Shown: positions 28,549-38,662, counted from the stretch's first letter. The stretch: DNA of 64,000 nt from Vibrio sp. 10N.286.49.B1 (GCF_002873335.1 NZ_MCUW01000009.1:169317-233316); one strand, 5' to 3'. The notes: a model not told the origin generated them from the letters alone. Numbers and translations are program-made.

Positions 28549-28574
28549 TTATCGACCACACCTCAATATCTTTA
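28549..28574 (-). promoter_or_regulatory. Sigma-28 (FliA)-like promoter of pomAB (candidate)
   Basis: On the minus strand TAAAGATA (28574-28567) and GTCGATAA (28556-28549) match the FliA boxes TAAAGTTT and GCCGATAA at 6/8 and 7/8, one base closer together than the consensus spacing. Late-class flagellar control of motor genes is known in Vibrio; the site is by eye. Confidence 0.5.
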
Positions 28575-28791
28575 AGTTATTTATGACCATAAAATCACAG
28601 TTTTAGACATAAGTACTGTAAACCAGTAGGCATTGGTAGTGCTAAGTTGCAATGAGTTGATGACAAAACAGCGTCAACCTTGGTTAAAAATTGGCTAGCC
28701 ACACATCTCTATTACATTTTTGACACCATTAGTTTGACCATCTGGCAAGGCTCCTGTAACGTTCGATCATTTCGGATAAAACAAGTACGTT
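28575..28791. other. Remaining pomA-xseB gap
   Basis: No gene seen. TTGACA at 28720-28725 may be part of an xseB promoter, but the hexamer 17 bp later (TGGCAA) is poor. No terminator or dyad stood out. Confidence 0.3.
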
Positions 28792-29034
28792 ATGGCGACG
28801 AAAAAACCAGAAAACATGTCATTTGAAGCAACAATTGACGAACTCGATCAGCTTGTCGAACAGCTCGAAAACGGCGACTTAGCCCTTGATGATGCCCTCA
28901 AAAAATTTGAACGCGGTATTGCCTTAGCTCGAGCCGGCCAACACAAGCTTACCGATGCAGAACAGAAAGTCAGCATTCTTCTTAGTAAGGACGATAACGC
29001 TGAGCTGCAAGATTTCCCTCAACAGCCAGAATAA
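28792..29034 (+). CDS. xseB: Exodeoxyribonuclease VII small subunit XseB
   Basis: 80 residues, typical size. SFEATIDELDQLVEQLENGDLALDDALKKFERG is recognisable in pieces as the XseB helical hairpin (SFEATIDEL, LE-x-G-D-L-x-L, ALKKFERG). It pairs with XseA, encoded elsewhere. First gene of xseB-ispA-dxs. Confidence 0.96.
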   Translation: MATKKPENMSFEATIDELDQLVEQLENGDLALDDALKKFERGIALARAGQHKLTDAEQKVSILLSKDDNAELQDFPQQPE

Positions 29035-29054
29035 AGTCAAAAGAGAGTGCCTAC

Positions 29055-29939
29055 ATGATCGAGACTTTGCAGTCTTATCAGACAAGAAATAACCAGCAAC
29101 TCAATGCGTGGTTAGACACAAACCCATTCCAGCAGCAACGTCTAACCGAAGCGATGCGCTATGCGCTTTTGCTTGGCGGAAAGCGAGCACGCCCATTTTT
29201 GGTATACGCTACCGGTCAAATGCTCGGATGCTCACGTGAAGAGCTTGATACCCCGGCAGCAGCCATTGAGTGCATCCACGCCTATTCGCTCATTCACGAC
29301 GACCTTCCTGCGATGGACGACGACGAGCTGCGCCGTGGTCAAGCCACTTGCCATATAGAATTCGATGAAGCCACTGCCATTTTGGCAGGCGATGCACTAC
29401 AAACACTCGCATTTACTATACTTGCAGACGGTATGATTGCTCCCAATGCTGAAGCCCAGCGTATAACCATGATAAAACAACTTGCCAGCGCCTCTGGTGC
29501 AGCAGGCATGTGTATAGGGCAATCGTTAGATCTAGAAGCAGAAAACCGCTTCGTTGGCATTGATGAGTTGGAACAAATTCATCGCCATAAAACCGGCGCT
29601 TTAATCAAATGCGCGGTACAACTTGGTGCACTGGCGAGCGGTGAGAAAGGGTTGGCGGTTTTACCACAACTTGAAAAGTTTGCCGATGCCGTAGGGCTCG
29701 CGTTCCAAGTCCACGATGACATACTTGATGTCATCGGAGATACCGAAACACTTGGCAAGCCCCAAGGCTCTGATCAAGAGTTAAACAAAAGCACCTACCC
29801 TGCCCTACTGGGTTTGGAAGGGGCACAACAAAAAGCACAAACACTTTTCGAAGAAGCGCTTTGTGCTTTAGATGCGATCCCCTACAATACGCAATTACTT
29901 GAAGATTTCGCCCGATATGTCATCGAGCGCAACAATTAA
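29055..29939 (+). CDS. ispA: Farnesyl diphosphate synthase IspA
   Basis: 294 residues. First aspartate-rich motif HDDLPAMDDDELRRG (82-95) and second VHDDILD with the following GDTETLGKP. It makes geranyl and farnesyl diphosphate from IPP and DMAPP. It lies 20 bp after xseB and 22 bp before dxs, the standard operon. Confidence 0.97.
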   Translation: MIETLQSYQTRNNQQLNAWLDTNPFQQQRLTEAMRYALLLGGKRARPFLVYATGQMLGCSREELDTPAAAIECIHAYSLIHDDLPAMDDDELRRGQATCHIEFDEATAILAGDALQTLAFTILADGMIAPNAEAQRITMIKQLASASGAAGMCIGQSLDLEAENRFVGIDELEQIHRHKTGALIKCAVQLGALASGEKGLAVLPQLEKFADAVGLAFQVHDDILDVIGDTETLGKPQGSDQELNKSTYPALLGLEGAQQKAQTLFEEALCALDAIPYNTQLLEDFARYVIERNN

Positions 29940-29961
29940 CAATACTAAGCGCTGAATTACT

Positions 29962-31827
29962 ATGACACTTGATATTTCCAAATATCCGACACTGACATTA
30001 GCAAATACGCCAGAAGAGCTGCGTCTGATGCCTAAGGAGTCACTTCCTAAGCTCTGCGAAGAGCTACGGACGTATTTGTTAAATTCAGTTAGCCAGTCGA
30101 GCGGCCACCTTGCTTCCGGTCTTGGAACGGTTGAGCTGACTGTCGCCCTACACTACGTCTACAATACCCCATTTGACCAACTTATTTGGGATGTGGGACA
30201 CCAGGCTTACCCACACAAAATCCTGACGAACCGCCGAGAAAAAATGTCGACGATTCGCCAAAAAGATGGGCTACACCCTTTTCCTTGGCGAGAAGAAAGT
30301 GAGTACGACGTATTATCTGTCGGTCACTCATCGACCTCGATCAGTGCGGCGCTTGGTATTGCGATTAGTGCGCAAAAAGAACAACAAAACCGCAAGGTCG
30401 TGAGTGTAATTGGTGATGGTGCGATTACCGCAGGCATGGCCTTTGAGGCACTCAATCATGCCGGTGATATCCACCCAGACATGCTGGTTATCCTCAATGA
30501 TAACGAGATGTCGATTTCAGAAAACGTTGGTGCGCTAAATAACCACCTAGCACAAGTTCTATCTGGAAGCCTGTACACCTCTATCCGTGAAGGCGGCAAA
30601 AAAGCCTTGTCGGGACTACCACCAATTAAAGAGTTGGTGCGACGTACAGAAGAACACCTAAAAGGAATGATCGTTCCTGGAACGTTATTCGAAGAGTTTG
30701 GTTTCAACTACATCGGCCCTGTTGACGGCCATGACGTGAATGAGCTAATCAAGACGCTAAAAAATATGCGTGAGCTGAAAGGCCCGCAATTTCTTCATAT
30801 CATGACCAAAAAAGGCAAAGGTTATGAACCTGCAGAGAAAGATCCGATAGGCTATCATGGCGTTCCTAAGTTCGACCCATCGCACTCAAGTCTGCCAAAG
30901 AGCACGTCAAGCAAGCCAACTTACTCTAAAATTTTTGGTGACTTTCTTTGTGATATGGCGGCACAAGATCCTAAACTGATGGCGGTCACACCGGCTATGA
31001 GAGAAGGCTCTGGTATGGTTCGCTTCTCGAAAGAGTACCCTGAGCAGTACTTCGATGTTGCGATTGCTGAGCAACACGCGGTGACTCTGGCAACGGGCAT
31101 GGCGATAGCAGGTAATCATCCTATCGTGGCAATCTACTCCACATTCCTACAGCGTGGTTATGATCAACTCATTCACGATGTGGCGATCATGAACTTACCG
31201 GTTATGTTTGCTATTGATCGCGCAGGTTTAGTGGGGGCTGACGGTCAAACACACCAAGGGGCTTTTGATCTCAGCTTCATGCGCTGCATTCCGAACATGG
31301 TCATTATGGCCCCAAGCAATGAAGATGAATGTCGTCAGATGTTATATACCGGACATATTCACAACGGACCTAGTGCAGTACGTTACCCTAGAGGCAGCGG
31401 CAATGGCACCACTCCTGAGAGTGTATTCACTGCCCTCGGCATAGGCAAAGGTCGCATTGTTAAAGAAGGTCATAAGATCGCAATTTTGTCTTTTGGTACT
31501 TTCCTTGAAAGTGCACTCGTCGCTGCAGAATCATTGGATGCGACGGTCGCAGATATGCGATTTGTGAAACCTCTGGATGAGGCGCTGATTCGTGAGCTTT
31601 GTCAGTCTCACGATGTCATAGTCACGCTTGAAGAAAATGCAATTGCAGGCGGTGCTGGTGCTGGTGTGATTGAGTTTATGATGAAAGAAAAGCTTCTCAA
31701 ACCTGTCCTCAACCTCGGTTTGCCTGATCGATTCATTGCCCAAGGCACCCAAGATGAATTGCATGCAGAGCTTGGTCTAGACGCCGCTGGAATTGAACAA
31801 TCAATCCGTGATTATCTCACTAAGTAG
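29962..31827 (+). CDS. dxs: 1-deoxy-D-xylulose-5-phosphate synthase Dxs
   Basis: 621 residues, as in the family. TPP-binding [18 protein letters not shown], catalytic region [13 protein letters not shown], transketolase pyrimidine domain with [17 protein letters not shown], and [15 protein letters not shown]. It condenses pyruvate and glyceraldehyde 3-phosphate, the first step of the MEP isoprenoid pathway that feeds IspA upstream. No clear Shine-Dalgarno, so it is probably translationally coupled. Confidence 0.98.
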   Translation: MTLDISKYPTLTLANTPEELRLMPKESLPKLCEELRTYLLNSVSQSSGHLASGLGTVELTVALHYVYNTPFDQLIWDVGHQAYPHKILTNRREKMSTIRQKDGLHPFPWREESEYDVLSVGHSSTSISAALGIAISAQKEQQNRKVVSVIGDGAITAGMAFEALNHAGDIHPDMLVILNDNEMSISENVGALNNHLAQVLSGSLYTSIREGGKKALSGLPPIKELVRRTEEHLKGMIVPGTLFEEFGFNYIGPVDGHDVNELIKTLKNMRELKGPQFLHIMTKKGKGYEPAEKDPIGYHGVPKFDPSHSSLPKSTSSKPTYSKIFGDFLCDMAAQDPKLMAVTPAMREGSGMVRFSKEYPEQYFDVAIAEQHAVTLATGMAIAGNHPIVAIYSTFLQRGYDQLIHDVAIMNLPVMFAIDRAGLVGADGQTHQGAFDLSFMRCIPNMVIMAPSNEDECRQMLYTGHIHNGPSAVRYPRGSGNGTTPESVFTALGIGKGRIVKEGHKIAILSFGTFLESALVAAESLDATVADMRFVKPLDEALIRELCQSHDVIVTLEENAIAGGAGAGVIEFMMKEKLLKPVLNLGLPDRFIAQGTQDELHAELGLDAAGIEQSIRDYLTK

Positions 31828-31862
31828 TTAAGCTGATTAACAATTTAGTCTAAATATAGAAC

Positions 31863-31897
31863 AAAAAAAGCCGCTGAATAATATCAGCGGCTTTTTT
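31863..31897. terminator. Bidirectional terminator between dxs and gltX
   Basis: Stem AAAAAAGCCGCTGA / TCAGCGGCTTTTTT around a short AT loop. It serves both convergent genes. Confidence 0.9.
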
Positions 31898-31923
31898 AAT
31901 AACTACATCGTGTCATAAACGCA

Positions 31924-33351
31924 TTACGCGTTCGCTTCACGCTCTGCAATAAACGCTAAGGCCATCTTGATGCGAGCGATCACGCGCTCTTTACCAACAA
32001 GTTCCATAACGGCATCGACAGATGGAGATTGACCACCACCGGTCACCGCAACACGCAATGGCATGCCAATCTTACCCATACCGATTTCTAACTCTTCGCA
32101 TACCGCTGTAATGACATTGTCTTTGATGCTTTGGGTTGTCCATTCTTCGAGCGCTTCAACTTTTGCCAACGCTGCTTCCAATGGACCTTTCGCTACACCG
32201 CGTAAGTGCTTCTTCGCCGCACCCGCTTCAAACTCAGAGAAATCTTCGTAGAAATAACGAGACTGCTCAGCAAGTTCAATCAAGGTATTACAACGCTCAC
32301 CTACCAATGTAATCACTTCTGTAATCGCAGGGCCGTTATCTGTCTTAATAGTTTGCTGGTCAAGGTGCCATTGCAGGTACTTAGCCACATACTCTGGTTC
32401 CGATGTCTTAATGTAGTGGTTGTTTAACCACAACAGTTTGTCCGTATTGAACGCAGATGCCGACTTACTGATCGCACTTAGGCTAAATAAATTGATCATT
32501 TCTTCTTGGGAGAAAATCTCTTGGTCGCCATGAGACCAACCCAGACGAATCAAGTAGTTGTTTAGCGCATTTGGCAGGTAACCTTCGTCGCGGTATTGCA
32601 TAACTGAAACCGCACCATGGCGCTTCGACAGTTTTGCACCGTCATCACCCAAAATCATGGCACAGTGAGCGAACGTTGGGACCGGGGCGCCTAGCGCTTC
32701 ATAGATATTAATCTGACGAGGCGTGTTGTTAATATGGTCTTCACCACGAACAACATGAGTAATGCCCATATCCCAATCATCGACAACCACAACGAAGTTG
32801 TAAGTTGGCGCGCCATCAGTACGACGAATGATCAGATCATCCATTTGACTATTAGCAATCTCGATACGACCACGAATTTGGTCTTCAAAGACCACACTGC
32901 CTTCTTTAGGGTTGCGGAAGCGAATCACGCAAGCATCGCCTTCTTTAGCAGCAGCGTTAGCCGCAACAATTTTAGGATGATTTGCATCGTAACGAGGCAT
33001 CTCTTTATTCGCTTCTTGCTCTGTACGAATCTCTTCAAGTAGCTCTTTAGGCGCATAACACTTGTACGCTTTATCTTCAGCAAGCAGGCGCTCAACGACT
33101 TCGTTGTAGCGATCAAAGCGTTTAGACTGGAAGTAAGGACCCTCATCCCACTCCAATCCCATCCACGTCATGCCTTCAAGAATCGCATCGACCGCTTCTT
33201 GAGAGTTACGTTCTAGATCGGTATCTTCAATACGTAAAACGAATTCACCGCCTTGGCTTTTCGCAAATAACCAAGAATACAGTGCAGTACGTGCACCACC
33301 GACGTGAAGATAGCCCGTTGGGCTTGGAGCAAAACGTGTTTTAACCGTCAT
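31924..33351 (-). CDS. gltX: Glutamyl-tRNA synthetase GltX
   Basis: 475 residues. Class I HIGH-type motif in [15 protein letters not shown] and KMSKS-type motif in [12 protein letters not shown]. The family GIDTLERN-type ELERNSQEA region follows ([10 protein letters not shown]). It charges tRNA-Glu. It is divergent from copA; the 160-bp gap holds the CueR-controlled copA promoter. Confidence 0.98.
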   Translation of the reverse strand: MTVKTRFAPSPTGYLHVGGARTALYSWLFAKSQGGEFVLRIEDTDLERNSQEAVDAILEGMTWMGLEWDEGPYFQSKRFDRYNEVVERLLAEDKAYKCYAPKELLEEIRTEQEANKEMPRYDANHPKIVAANAAAKEGDACVIRFRNPKEGSVVFEDQIRGRIEIANSQMDDLIIRRTDGAPTYNFVVVVDDWDMGITHVVRGEDHINNTPRQINIYEALGAPVPTFAHCAMILGDDGAKLSKRHGAVSVMQYRDEGYLPNALNNYLIRLGWSHGDQEIFSQEEMINLFSLSAISKSASAFNTDKLLWLNNHYIKTSEPEYVAKYLQWHLDQQTIKTDNGPAITEVITLVGERCNTLIELAEQSRYFYEDFSEFEAGAAKKHLRGVAKGPLEAALAKVEALEEWTTQSIKDNVITAVCEELEIGMGKIGMPLRVAVTGGGQSPSVDAVMELVGKERVIARIKMALAFIAEREANA

Positions 33352-33451
33352 TGAAAGTACCTTGTTGTCAACTGCGCACGATGCTCGTCATCGTACGTTG
33401 CAAATTTTGGACGCCATTTTATCACCTTATATTAAATCTACAACGAATTGC

Positions 33452-33482
33452 TTGACCTTGCCCTTGCGTCAAGGTTTATGTT
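33452..33482 (+). promoter_or_regulatory. CueR-regulated copA promoter and operator
   Basis: The -35 TTGACC (33452-33457) and -10 TATGTT (33477-33482) are separated by 19 bp, the stretched spacing used by MerR-family activators. Between them ACCTTG (33455-33460) and CAAGGT (33470-33475) form a perfect dyad around CCCTTGCGT. The layout follows E. coli copA. The CueR gene is at 40687-41094. Confidence 0.88.
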
Positions 33483-33514
33483 GTAACCTCACACCAAGGT
33501 TTTTGAGGTTTATG

Positions 33515-36262
33515 ATGCATCATTATGTATTGAATTTATCAGGTCTGTCTTGCTCTCGCTGTGTCAACAAACTAGAGGCGGCGCTCAACGAATCATTAAA
33601 TGACATTATTATCCACTCGATCACTACGACACAATTGGAGGTTTCCTCCACATCACCATTGGCAGCGATCTACCCGATTATCTCCCAACTTGGTTACACC
33701 GCTAGTGAGACGCTTCACTTCTCGCTCACTGGATTAAGCTGTGGCAAGTGCGTGGCAAAGCTAACGCAACAATTAGAGCAGTATGACGAACTGTCCATTA
33801 TCCACCTCGATAAGTTGTCACTCATTGTTAGCCGCTCGAACCCAAACATCAATATTGCCGATATCGTGACACACGCTGGCTACAAAGCGACGCCGCACAC
33901 TGACGATACGCTCCGTGATCATGGTGATTTACAGGCCGACCTCGCATCAACCATAGAATCAAAACAAAGCCACGACCGAGCTTTAACCTCACCAGCACCT
34001 CAGATTAACACCCAGGACCACACCACCATCGAGAATGACCGCAGTGTTCAGCTTCTTATCCAAGGCATGACCTGTGCCAGTTGTGTGTCTTCTGTTGAGC
34101 AAGCGCTCAAACAAGTGGATGGTGTCACTCACGCGAGTGTTAACCTTGCGGAACAAAGTGCCATGATATCGATAAAAAATGACAAAGATGCCGCTGCGTT
34201 ATTGATCCCGGCGATCGAAGAAGCAGGCTATCAAGCGGAAATCGTTATCGACCTTTCATCAAGCCAAGCGACCCAACAACAGCGACTGATCGATCATCAG
34301 CGGCACCAAAAGAAAAATACCATCATAGCGCTATCGCTTGGCGCGCCTTTGATGCTTTGGGGAGTACTAGGTGGCAATATGATCATTCGAAACCCTCAGG
34401 ACCAAGTCGTGTGGGGCGTAATAGGTCTTGCGTGTTTATGGCTGCTTGCCACCGTTGGGCGTGACTTTTTTGTCAACGCCGCTAAAGCGCTAAAACATAA
34501 ACGTGCCACTATGGATACTCTAGTGGCACTTGGTACTGGTGCGGCATGGTTTTATTCAACACTGGTCGTGATCAAACCCGATTGGTTCCCTATTCAATCT
34601 CGCCACGTATACTTCGAAGCAAGCGCAATGATTATCGGCTTGATTTCTCTCGGGCATTTTATTGAGGCCAAAGCAAAATCTAGAACAAATCAATCGCTTC
34701 AGGCATTAATGACGCTACAACCTCAACATGCTGTTGCCATTATCGACGGTAAAGATACGGTCCTCTCTATCGCAGAGATTACGCTGGGAATGACGCTGCG
34801 CATTAAGCCTGGAGAAAAAATCCCCGTAGATGCCTACGTGACGCAAGGAGAAAGCTATATTGATGAGTCCATGCTAACCGGGGAACCTATTGCAATATCA
34901 AAACAGCAAGGCGATACCGTTTCAGCTGGCACGCTCAACCGCAATGGAAGCTTAGTAGTGGTGACCACTGGAGTCGGTGCTGACACCAAACTGTCTAGAA
35001 TCATCACCATGGTTCGACAAGCACAAAGCAGTAAGCCTGCTATCGCCAAATTGGCGGACTCCATTTCTGCAGTGTTTGTCCCTGTAGTGGTGGTCATCGC
35101 ACTTGCATCCGCAATGCTATGGTTTTTCTTTGGACCGGAGCCTCAAGCGAGCTATATGCTTGTTGTCGCCACCACCGTGCTCATTATCGCCTGTCCCTGC
35201 GCGCTTGGCCTAGCAACCCCGCTCTCTATTACCGTAGGGGTTGGCAAAGCAGCTCAAGCTGGCATCTTAATAAAGGACGCCGACGCGCTCCAAAAACTCA
35301 GCAAGGTTAAAGCCGTTGTGTTTGATAAAACAGGGACCCTCACTATTGGCAAACCGACGGTTCAACGCGTATTTCTATTTGGTCTTTCAGAGCCGGAGCT
35401 CGCGACGCTTGTTGTGCCGCTAGAACACCGCTCAGAACACCCATTAGCGAAAGCGGTCACACAGTATTGGGAACGTATCGATACAGCGGTAGACGTCGAG
35501 AGATTTGAAAATATTCAAGGGAAAGGCGTTTCTGGCGACATTCTCGGAAAGTCTGTGCTCATCGCCTCCCTTAATCATATCCAATCTATTGGTATTGAAA
35601 CGTCATCAATTAAACCGGCGTTAAAGCATAGCCGGAGACTGGCTTCTACACCGGTGATTGTTGTCGTTAACGGTCAAATTCAAGCCGTGATTGCCATCGC
35701 CGACGAAATAAAACCGGAAGCAAAACAGGCTATCGACGCGTTAACGGCGAATGGTATCCATACTGTCATGCTCACCGGGGATAACCAGCACGTAGCCAAC
35801 ACTGTCGCCGAACAAATTGGTGTCGCACAGACCATAGCAGAGGTGTTACCTGACGAAAAAGCCAATCATATTAAGCAGCTAAAAGCACAATACGGCAGCG
35901 TCGCAATGGTCGGCGATGGTATTAACGATGCCCCCGCCTTAGCCGTAGCTGATGTCGGTATTGCGATGGGCTCGGGCAGTGACGTAGCCATTGAGAGTGC
36001 CTCAATGACGTTACTTAACAGTAACCCCAACGCCATAAACTATGCGATTGAACTCTCGCGAGCAACGGTAAAAAACATCAAGCAAAACCTGTTTGGTGCA
36101 TTCGTTTACAACTCACTCGGCATTCCTATTGCCGCCGGCGCATTGTATCCATTGTTCGGCTTTTTACTCAGCCCAGTCTTTGCCGGCGCGGCGATGGCAC
36201 TGTCATCCATCACCGTTGTTACCAATGCCAATAGACTCAGACGCTTTAAAAGTAAGCACTGA
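33515..36262 (+). CDS. copA: Copper-exporting P1B-type ATPase CopA
   Basis: 915 residues. Three N-terminal metal-binding domains with CSRC (13-16), CGKC (76-79) and CASC (187-190). The membrane CPC motif is at 560-562, phosphorylated Asp604 in DKTGT, LTGEP in the actuator domain, SEHPLAKA for the HP motif, and GDGINDAPAL. It pumps Cu(I) from cytoplasm to periplasm. I choose ATG 33515 (or 33512) with GAGG six bases upstream; an open frame back to TTG 33362 is impossible as coding because the promoter (33452-33482) lies inside it. The DUF411 gene follows 49 bp later. Confidence 0.96.
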   Translation: MHHYVLNLSGLSCSRCVNKLEAALNESLNDIIIHSITTTQLEVSSTSPLAAIYPIISQLGYTASETLHFSLTGLSCGKCVAKLTQQLEQYDELSIIHLDKLSLIVSRSNPNINIADIVTHAGYKATPHTDDTLRDHGDLQADLASTIESKQSHDRALTSPAPQINTQDHTTIENDRSVQLLIQGMTCASCVSSVEQALKQVDGVTHASVNLAEQSAMISIKNDKDAAALLIPAIEEAGYQAEIVIDLSSSQATQQQRLIDHQRHQKKNTIIALSLGAPLMLWGVLGGNMIIRNPQDQVVWGVIGLACLWLLATVGRDFFVNAAKALKHKRATMDTLVALGTGAAWFYSTLVVIKPDWFPIQSRHVYFEASAMIIGLISLGHFIEAKAKSRTNQSLQALMTLQPQHAVAIIDGKDTVLSIAEITLGMTLRIKPGEKIPVDAYVTQGESYIDESMLTGEPIAISKQQGDTVSAGTLNRNGSLVVVTTGVGADTKLSRIITMVRQAQSSKPAIAKLADSISAVFVPVVVVIALASAMLWFFFGPEPQASYMLVVATTVLIIACPCALGLATPLSITVGVGKAAQAGILIKDADALQKLSKVKAVVFDKTGTLTIGKPTVQRVFLFGLSEPELATLVVPLEHRSEHPLAKAVTQYWERIDTAVDVERFENIQGKGVSGDILGKSVLIASLNHIQSIGIETSSIKPALKHSRRLASTPVIVVVNGQIQAVIAIADEIKPEAKQAIDALTANGIHTVMLTGDNQHVANTVAEQIGVAQTIAEVLPDEKANHIKQLKAQYGSVAMVGDGINDAPALAVADVGIAMGSGSDVAIESASMTLLNSNPNAINYAIELSRATVKNIKQNLFGAFVYNSLGIPIAAGALYPLFGFLLSPVFAGAAMALSSITVVTNANRLRRFKSKH

Positions 36263-36311
36263 TCGGCTTATTAAACCCATAAACATTACGATTAAGAATA
36301 AGGAACTTACT

Positions 36312-36758
36312 ATGTCGACTCCATCACGTTTGATACAAACTCTGACATTATCAATGGCGATGTTCACTGGTACAGCACTAGCAACGAACGTGCTTACTTA
36401 CAAATCTCCTTACTGTGGATGCTGTAAAGAGTGGGTAAAGCACATGGAAGACTCAGGGTTTGATGTTTCAGTGGAAGAGCACAAAAACATGAACCCTATC
36501 AAGCAAAAATTCGGTATCACGCCTGAGCTCGCATCGTGCCATACCGCCGTTATCAATGACTTTGTATTCGAAGGACATGTTCCCGCCGAAGACATCCAGG
36601 CGTTTCTCGATAACCCACCTAAAAATGCAAAAGGGTTAGCGGTACCGGGCATGCCTCTAGGCTCACCCGGTATGGAGTATGGCGATAAAAAAGACGCGTA
36701 TGAGGTCTTGGCTTACAATGAAAAAGGGCAAGTATTTAGCTATCGCTCTTATCCATAA
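36312..36758 (+). CDS. DUF411 family metal-associated periplasmic protein
   Basis: 148 residues with a signal peptide (about 1-24, ending GTALA). The DUF411 core has a CGCC motif in SPYCGCCKEW and a further Cys in ELASCHTAV, followed by AVPGMPLGSPGMEYG. Members often lie beside copper-resistance genes, and a copper-binding role is usually supposed but not proven. AAGGA lies 8-9 bases before ATG 36312. It is probably cotranscribed with copA from the CueR promoter. Confidence 0.85.
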   Translation: MSTPSRLIQTLTLSMAMFTGTALATNVLTYKSPYCGCCKEWVKHMEDSGFDVSVEEHKNMNPIKQKFGITPELASCHTAVINDFVFEGHVPAEDIQAFLDNPPKNAKGLAVPGMPLGSPGMEYGDKKDAYEVLAYNEKGQVFSYRSYP

Positions 36759-36771
36759 CGCTCGTTATTAA

Positions 36772-36820
36772 TTAACGAACAAGACTCAATATTTCTGAGG
36801 TGTTGGGTTTTGTTCGTTAA
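36772..36820. terminator. Long inverted repeat between the DUF411 gene and the KdgM-like gene (possible terminator)
   Basis: TTAACGAACAAGACTCAA (36772-36789) pairs with TTGGGTTTTGTTCGTTAA (36803-36820) over 18 bp with two wobbles. The downstream arm contains the stop codon of the convergent KdgM-like gene. No T run follows in either direction, so termination is uncertain. Confidence 0.45.
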
Positions 36821-37578
36821 AAGTTATATTTCGCCCCCACCACAATCGCATTATTCGTCACCCCAGACCGGTAATAAGCGTGGCGAAAGTTACCTTGGTT
36901 TTTGTATTCAAAATAAGGCTGCAGTGCATATTTGGTTAACGTTAAACGAAACTCATGATCCATCGAGTTATCCGTGTACGGGTACCAAGGATAGTAAGCT
37001 CCCCCCATATGGTAAACATTATTGTAATGAATCTTTATTGGGTGGGTTTTGAATTGATAAGCGATTTTGTTATCAAATCGATAATCCATATCAGGCTTAT
37101 ACCCCCATTTATCGTGCTTGGCGTACACCTCAATTCGAGTACGATGACTCAAAGAAACCCCTTCATCAAAGTCATAGCCTACTTTAAACAGTGGACGGTA
37201 TTGCATCGTCTCACCCAATTGCATTAAATGTTCATAACCCGCTCCCAGCCAAAAACTGTCCGATAACGCGAATTTCTGTTCAATACCTAATGTTGTCAAT
37301 GGCGCTCTTGCTGAATGTCCATAATAAACATCATGATGACTATGATGGTGGTCACTATGTGGGGTTGCCCCTAGTGGAATATCTTCAACTTTAAAGCGTA
37401 TCGTTGTATCGGTATCGAAGGTATGCCCAGCCTCCATTTTTGCCGTAACTTTAGAGTCATAAAGGTAGGTGCTATTAAATTGAACATTACCTTCGATATA
37501 GGACGATGAGGCATACAAAGGTAACGAATAAATCAGAAAACAAAACCACAGGGTTACATAGCGAAAATAAATGTGCAC
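36817..37578 (-). CDS. KdgM-family outer-membrane porin with His-rich insert
   Basis: 253 residues with a signal peptide ending near YASSSYIEG and a terminal Phe, as in outer-membrane beta-barrels. Alternating hydrophobic strands and blocks such as AGHTFDTDTTIRF, LGIEQKF, YRPLFKVGYDFD and RFDNKIAYQF match its neighbour at 37952-38662 and the oligogalacturonate-specific porin (KdgM) family. Unlike its paralogue, it has an inserted loop with SDHHHSHHDVYYGH (about residues 75-90). The start is GTG 37578 with AAGGA seven bases upstream. Substrate is unknown. Confidence 0.75.
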   Translation of the reverse strand: MHIYFRYVTLWFCFLIYSLPLYASSSYIEGNVQFNSTYLYDSKVTAKMEAGHTFDTDTTIRFKVEDIPLGATPHSDHHHSHHDVYYGHSARAPLTTLGIEQKFALSDSFWLGAGYEHLMQLGETMQYRPLFKVGYDFDEGVSLSHRTRIEVYAKHDKWGYKPDMDYRFDNKIAYQFKTHPIKIHYNNVYHMGGAYYPWYPYTDNSMDHEFRLTLTKYALQPYFEYKNQGNFRHAYYRSGVTNNAIVVGAKYNF

Positions 37579-37951
37579 AACAATATCCTTACATGCTGAA
37601 ATTTGGTGAGGATAGTGCCGAGAAGATAGCTACAGGGCAAATGGAGACAATGTCAATATGAGGACAGAAGAAAAACAATCAAACAAAATATAATTAGATT
37701 AAAATCAGTGAGTTAACGAAATCCTAAGTGCCACTTTGTCAACGTACTTTGATGAATAATCTAGGGGCCGACAACCCACTAACAATAACGACCATAATTT
37801 AAGCGAAACATACCTAATAAAGTTCAGATAAAATTATCCAAAACTTTCATAAAAGATATGACGACCTATTTAGACTCATCATTTTATAGGTAAAAAAAGG
37901 CCCCTGCCGGGACCTTTACACTATGGAAATATGAACAGTTTTATCGTGGTC
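37579..37951 (-). other. Gap between the two KdgM-like genes
   Basis: 373 bp without a gene. It contains the terminator of the upstream porin gene (37891-37918) and must hold the promoter of the downstream one. TTGACA on the minus strand near 37652 is the only recognisable -35-like hexamer; no good -10 follows at normal spacing. Confidence 0.3.
37891..37918 (-). terminator. Terminator of the KdgM-like porin gene
   Basis: On the minus strand AAAGGTCCC / GGGGCCTTT around GGCA, followed by T's. It starts about 33 bp after the stop codon. Confidence 0.75.
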
Positions 37952-38662
37952 TTAGAAACCGTATGAAGCACCAATCAAGAATGCATTGTTAACTTTGCTA
38001 CTACCATCTGGGTTTTCTAGACCGTGTGCTTGGCTACGGAACTCTAGATAAGGCTGTACACCGCTACGAGTCCATGTTGCGCGAAGCTCGTGGTCCATTG
38101 TATTAACTTTATCTGCGCCATTTTGGTCTTTGTCACCAGCTATAACATAAACGTTGTTATAAGACAGTGCTAAAGGAGTCTCTGAGAATTGGTAAGCGAT
38201 TTTGTTATCTAAACGAACATCAGTATCAGACTGACGAGTTTGACCGTCTAATTGATTGTTGATATGTACACGAGTACGGTTACTTAGCGCAAGGCCATTG
38301 TCAAAATTATAGCCAATTTTAACTAACGGACGATATTGGATAGTCTCGCCATTTTGGAATAAATTGTGGTAACCAGCAGCCAACCATAGGTTGTCAGTTG
38401 CATTGAATACTTGTTCTACACCAATAGTTGTAGCAGGAAGTGGGCTAGTACCAGCTTCAGTTTTACCAATTGGGATTGCATCAATTTCCATCAGAACAGT
38501 CGTATTCGTATCAAACGTATGACCAGCTTCTAAAGTCGATGTCTGTTTTGCTCCCTGTAAGTAACTATCGTGAAACTGAATGTTACCAGTTACGTAAGAA
38601 GAACCAGCGAATGCGCTGGTAGATGCTACTGCTAGTGCGGTTAGGGCGAGAACTTTTTTCAT
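37952..38662 (-). CDS. KdgM-family oligogalacturonate-type porin
   Basis: 236 residues; signal peptide MKKVLALTALAVASTSAFA and a terminal Phe (ASYGF). Twelve or so amphipathic strands; blocks SSYVTGNIQFHDSYLQ, YRPLVKIGYNFDNG and RLDNKIAYQFSETP fit the small monomeric KdgM porins that take up acidic oligosaccharides such as oligogalacturonate. No pectin or alginate catabolic genes are nearby, so the substrate is open. A perfect long dyad lies 115-146 bp upstream, and its paralogue lies downstream. Confidence 0.8.
   Translation of the reverse strand: MKKVLALTALAVASTSAFAGSSYVTGNIQFHDSYLQGAKQTSTLEAGHTFDTNTTVLMEIDAIPIGKTEAGTSPLPATTIGVEQVFNATDNLWLAAGYHNLFQNGETIQYRPLVKIGYNFDNGLALSNRTRVHINNQLDGQTRQSDTDVRLDNKIAYQFSETPLALSYNNVYVIAGDKDQNGADKVNTMDHELRATWTRSGVQPYLEFRSQAHGLENPDGSSKVNNAFLIGASYGF

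Noticed and set aside
33362..33511. N-terminal extension of CopA from TTG 33362
   Set aside because: It spans the CueR operator and the -35/-10 of the copA promoter, has no family similarity, and a good ribosome site precedes 33515.
36093..36311. Upstream extension of the DUF411 gene
   Set aside because: Lies inside copA in another frame; ATG 36312 has a ribosome site and gives a signal peptide.
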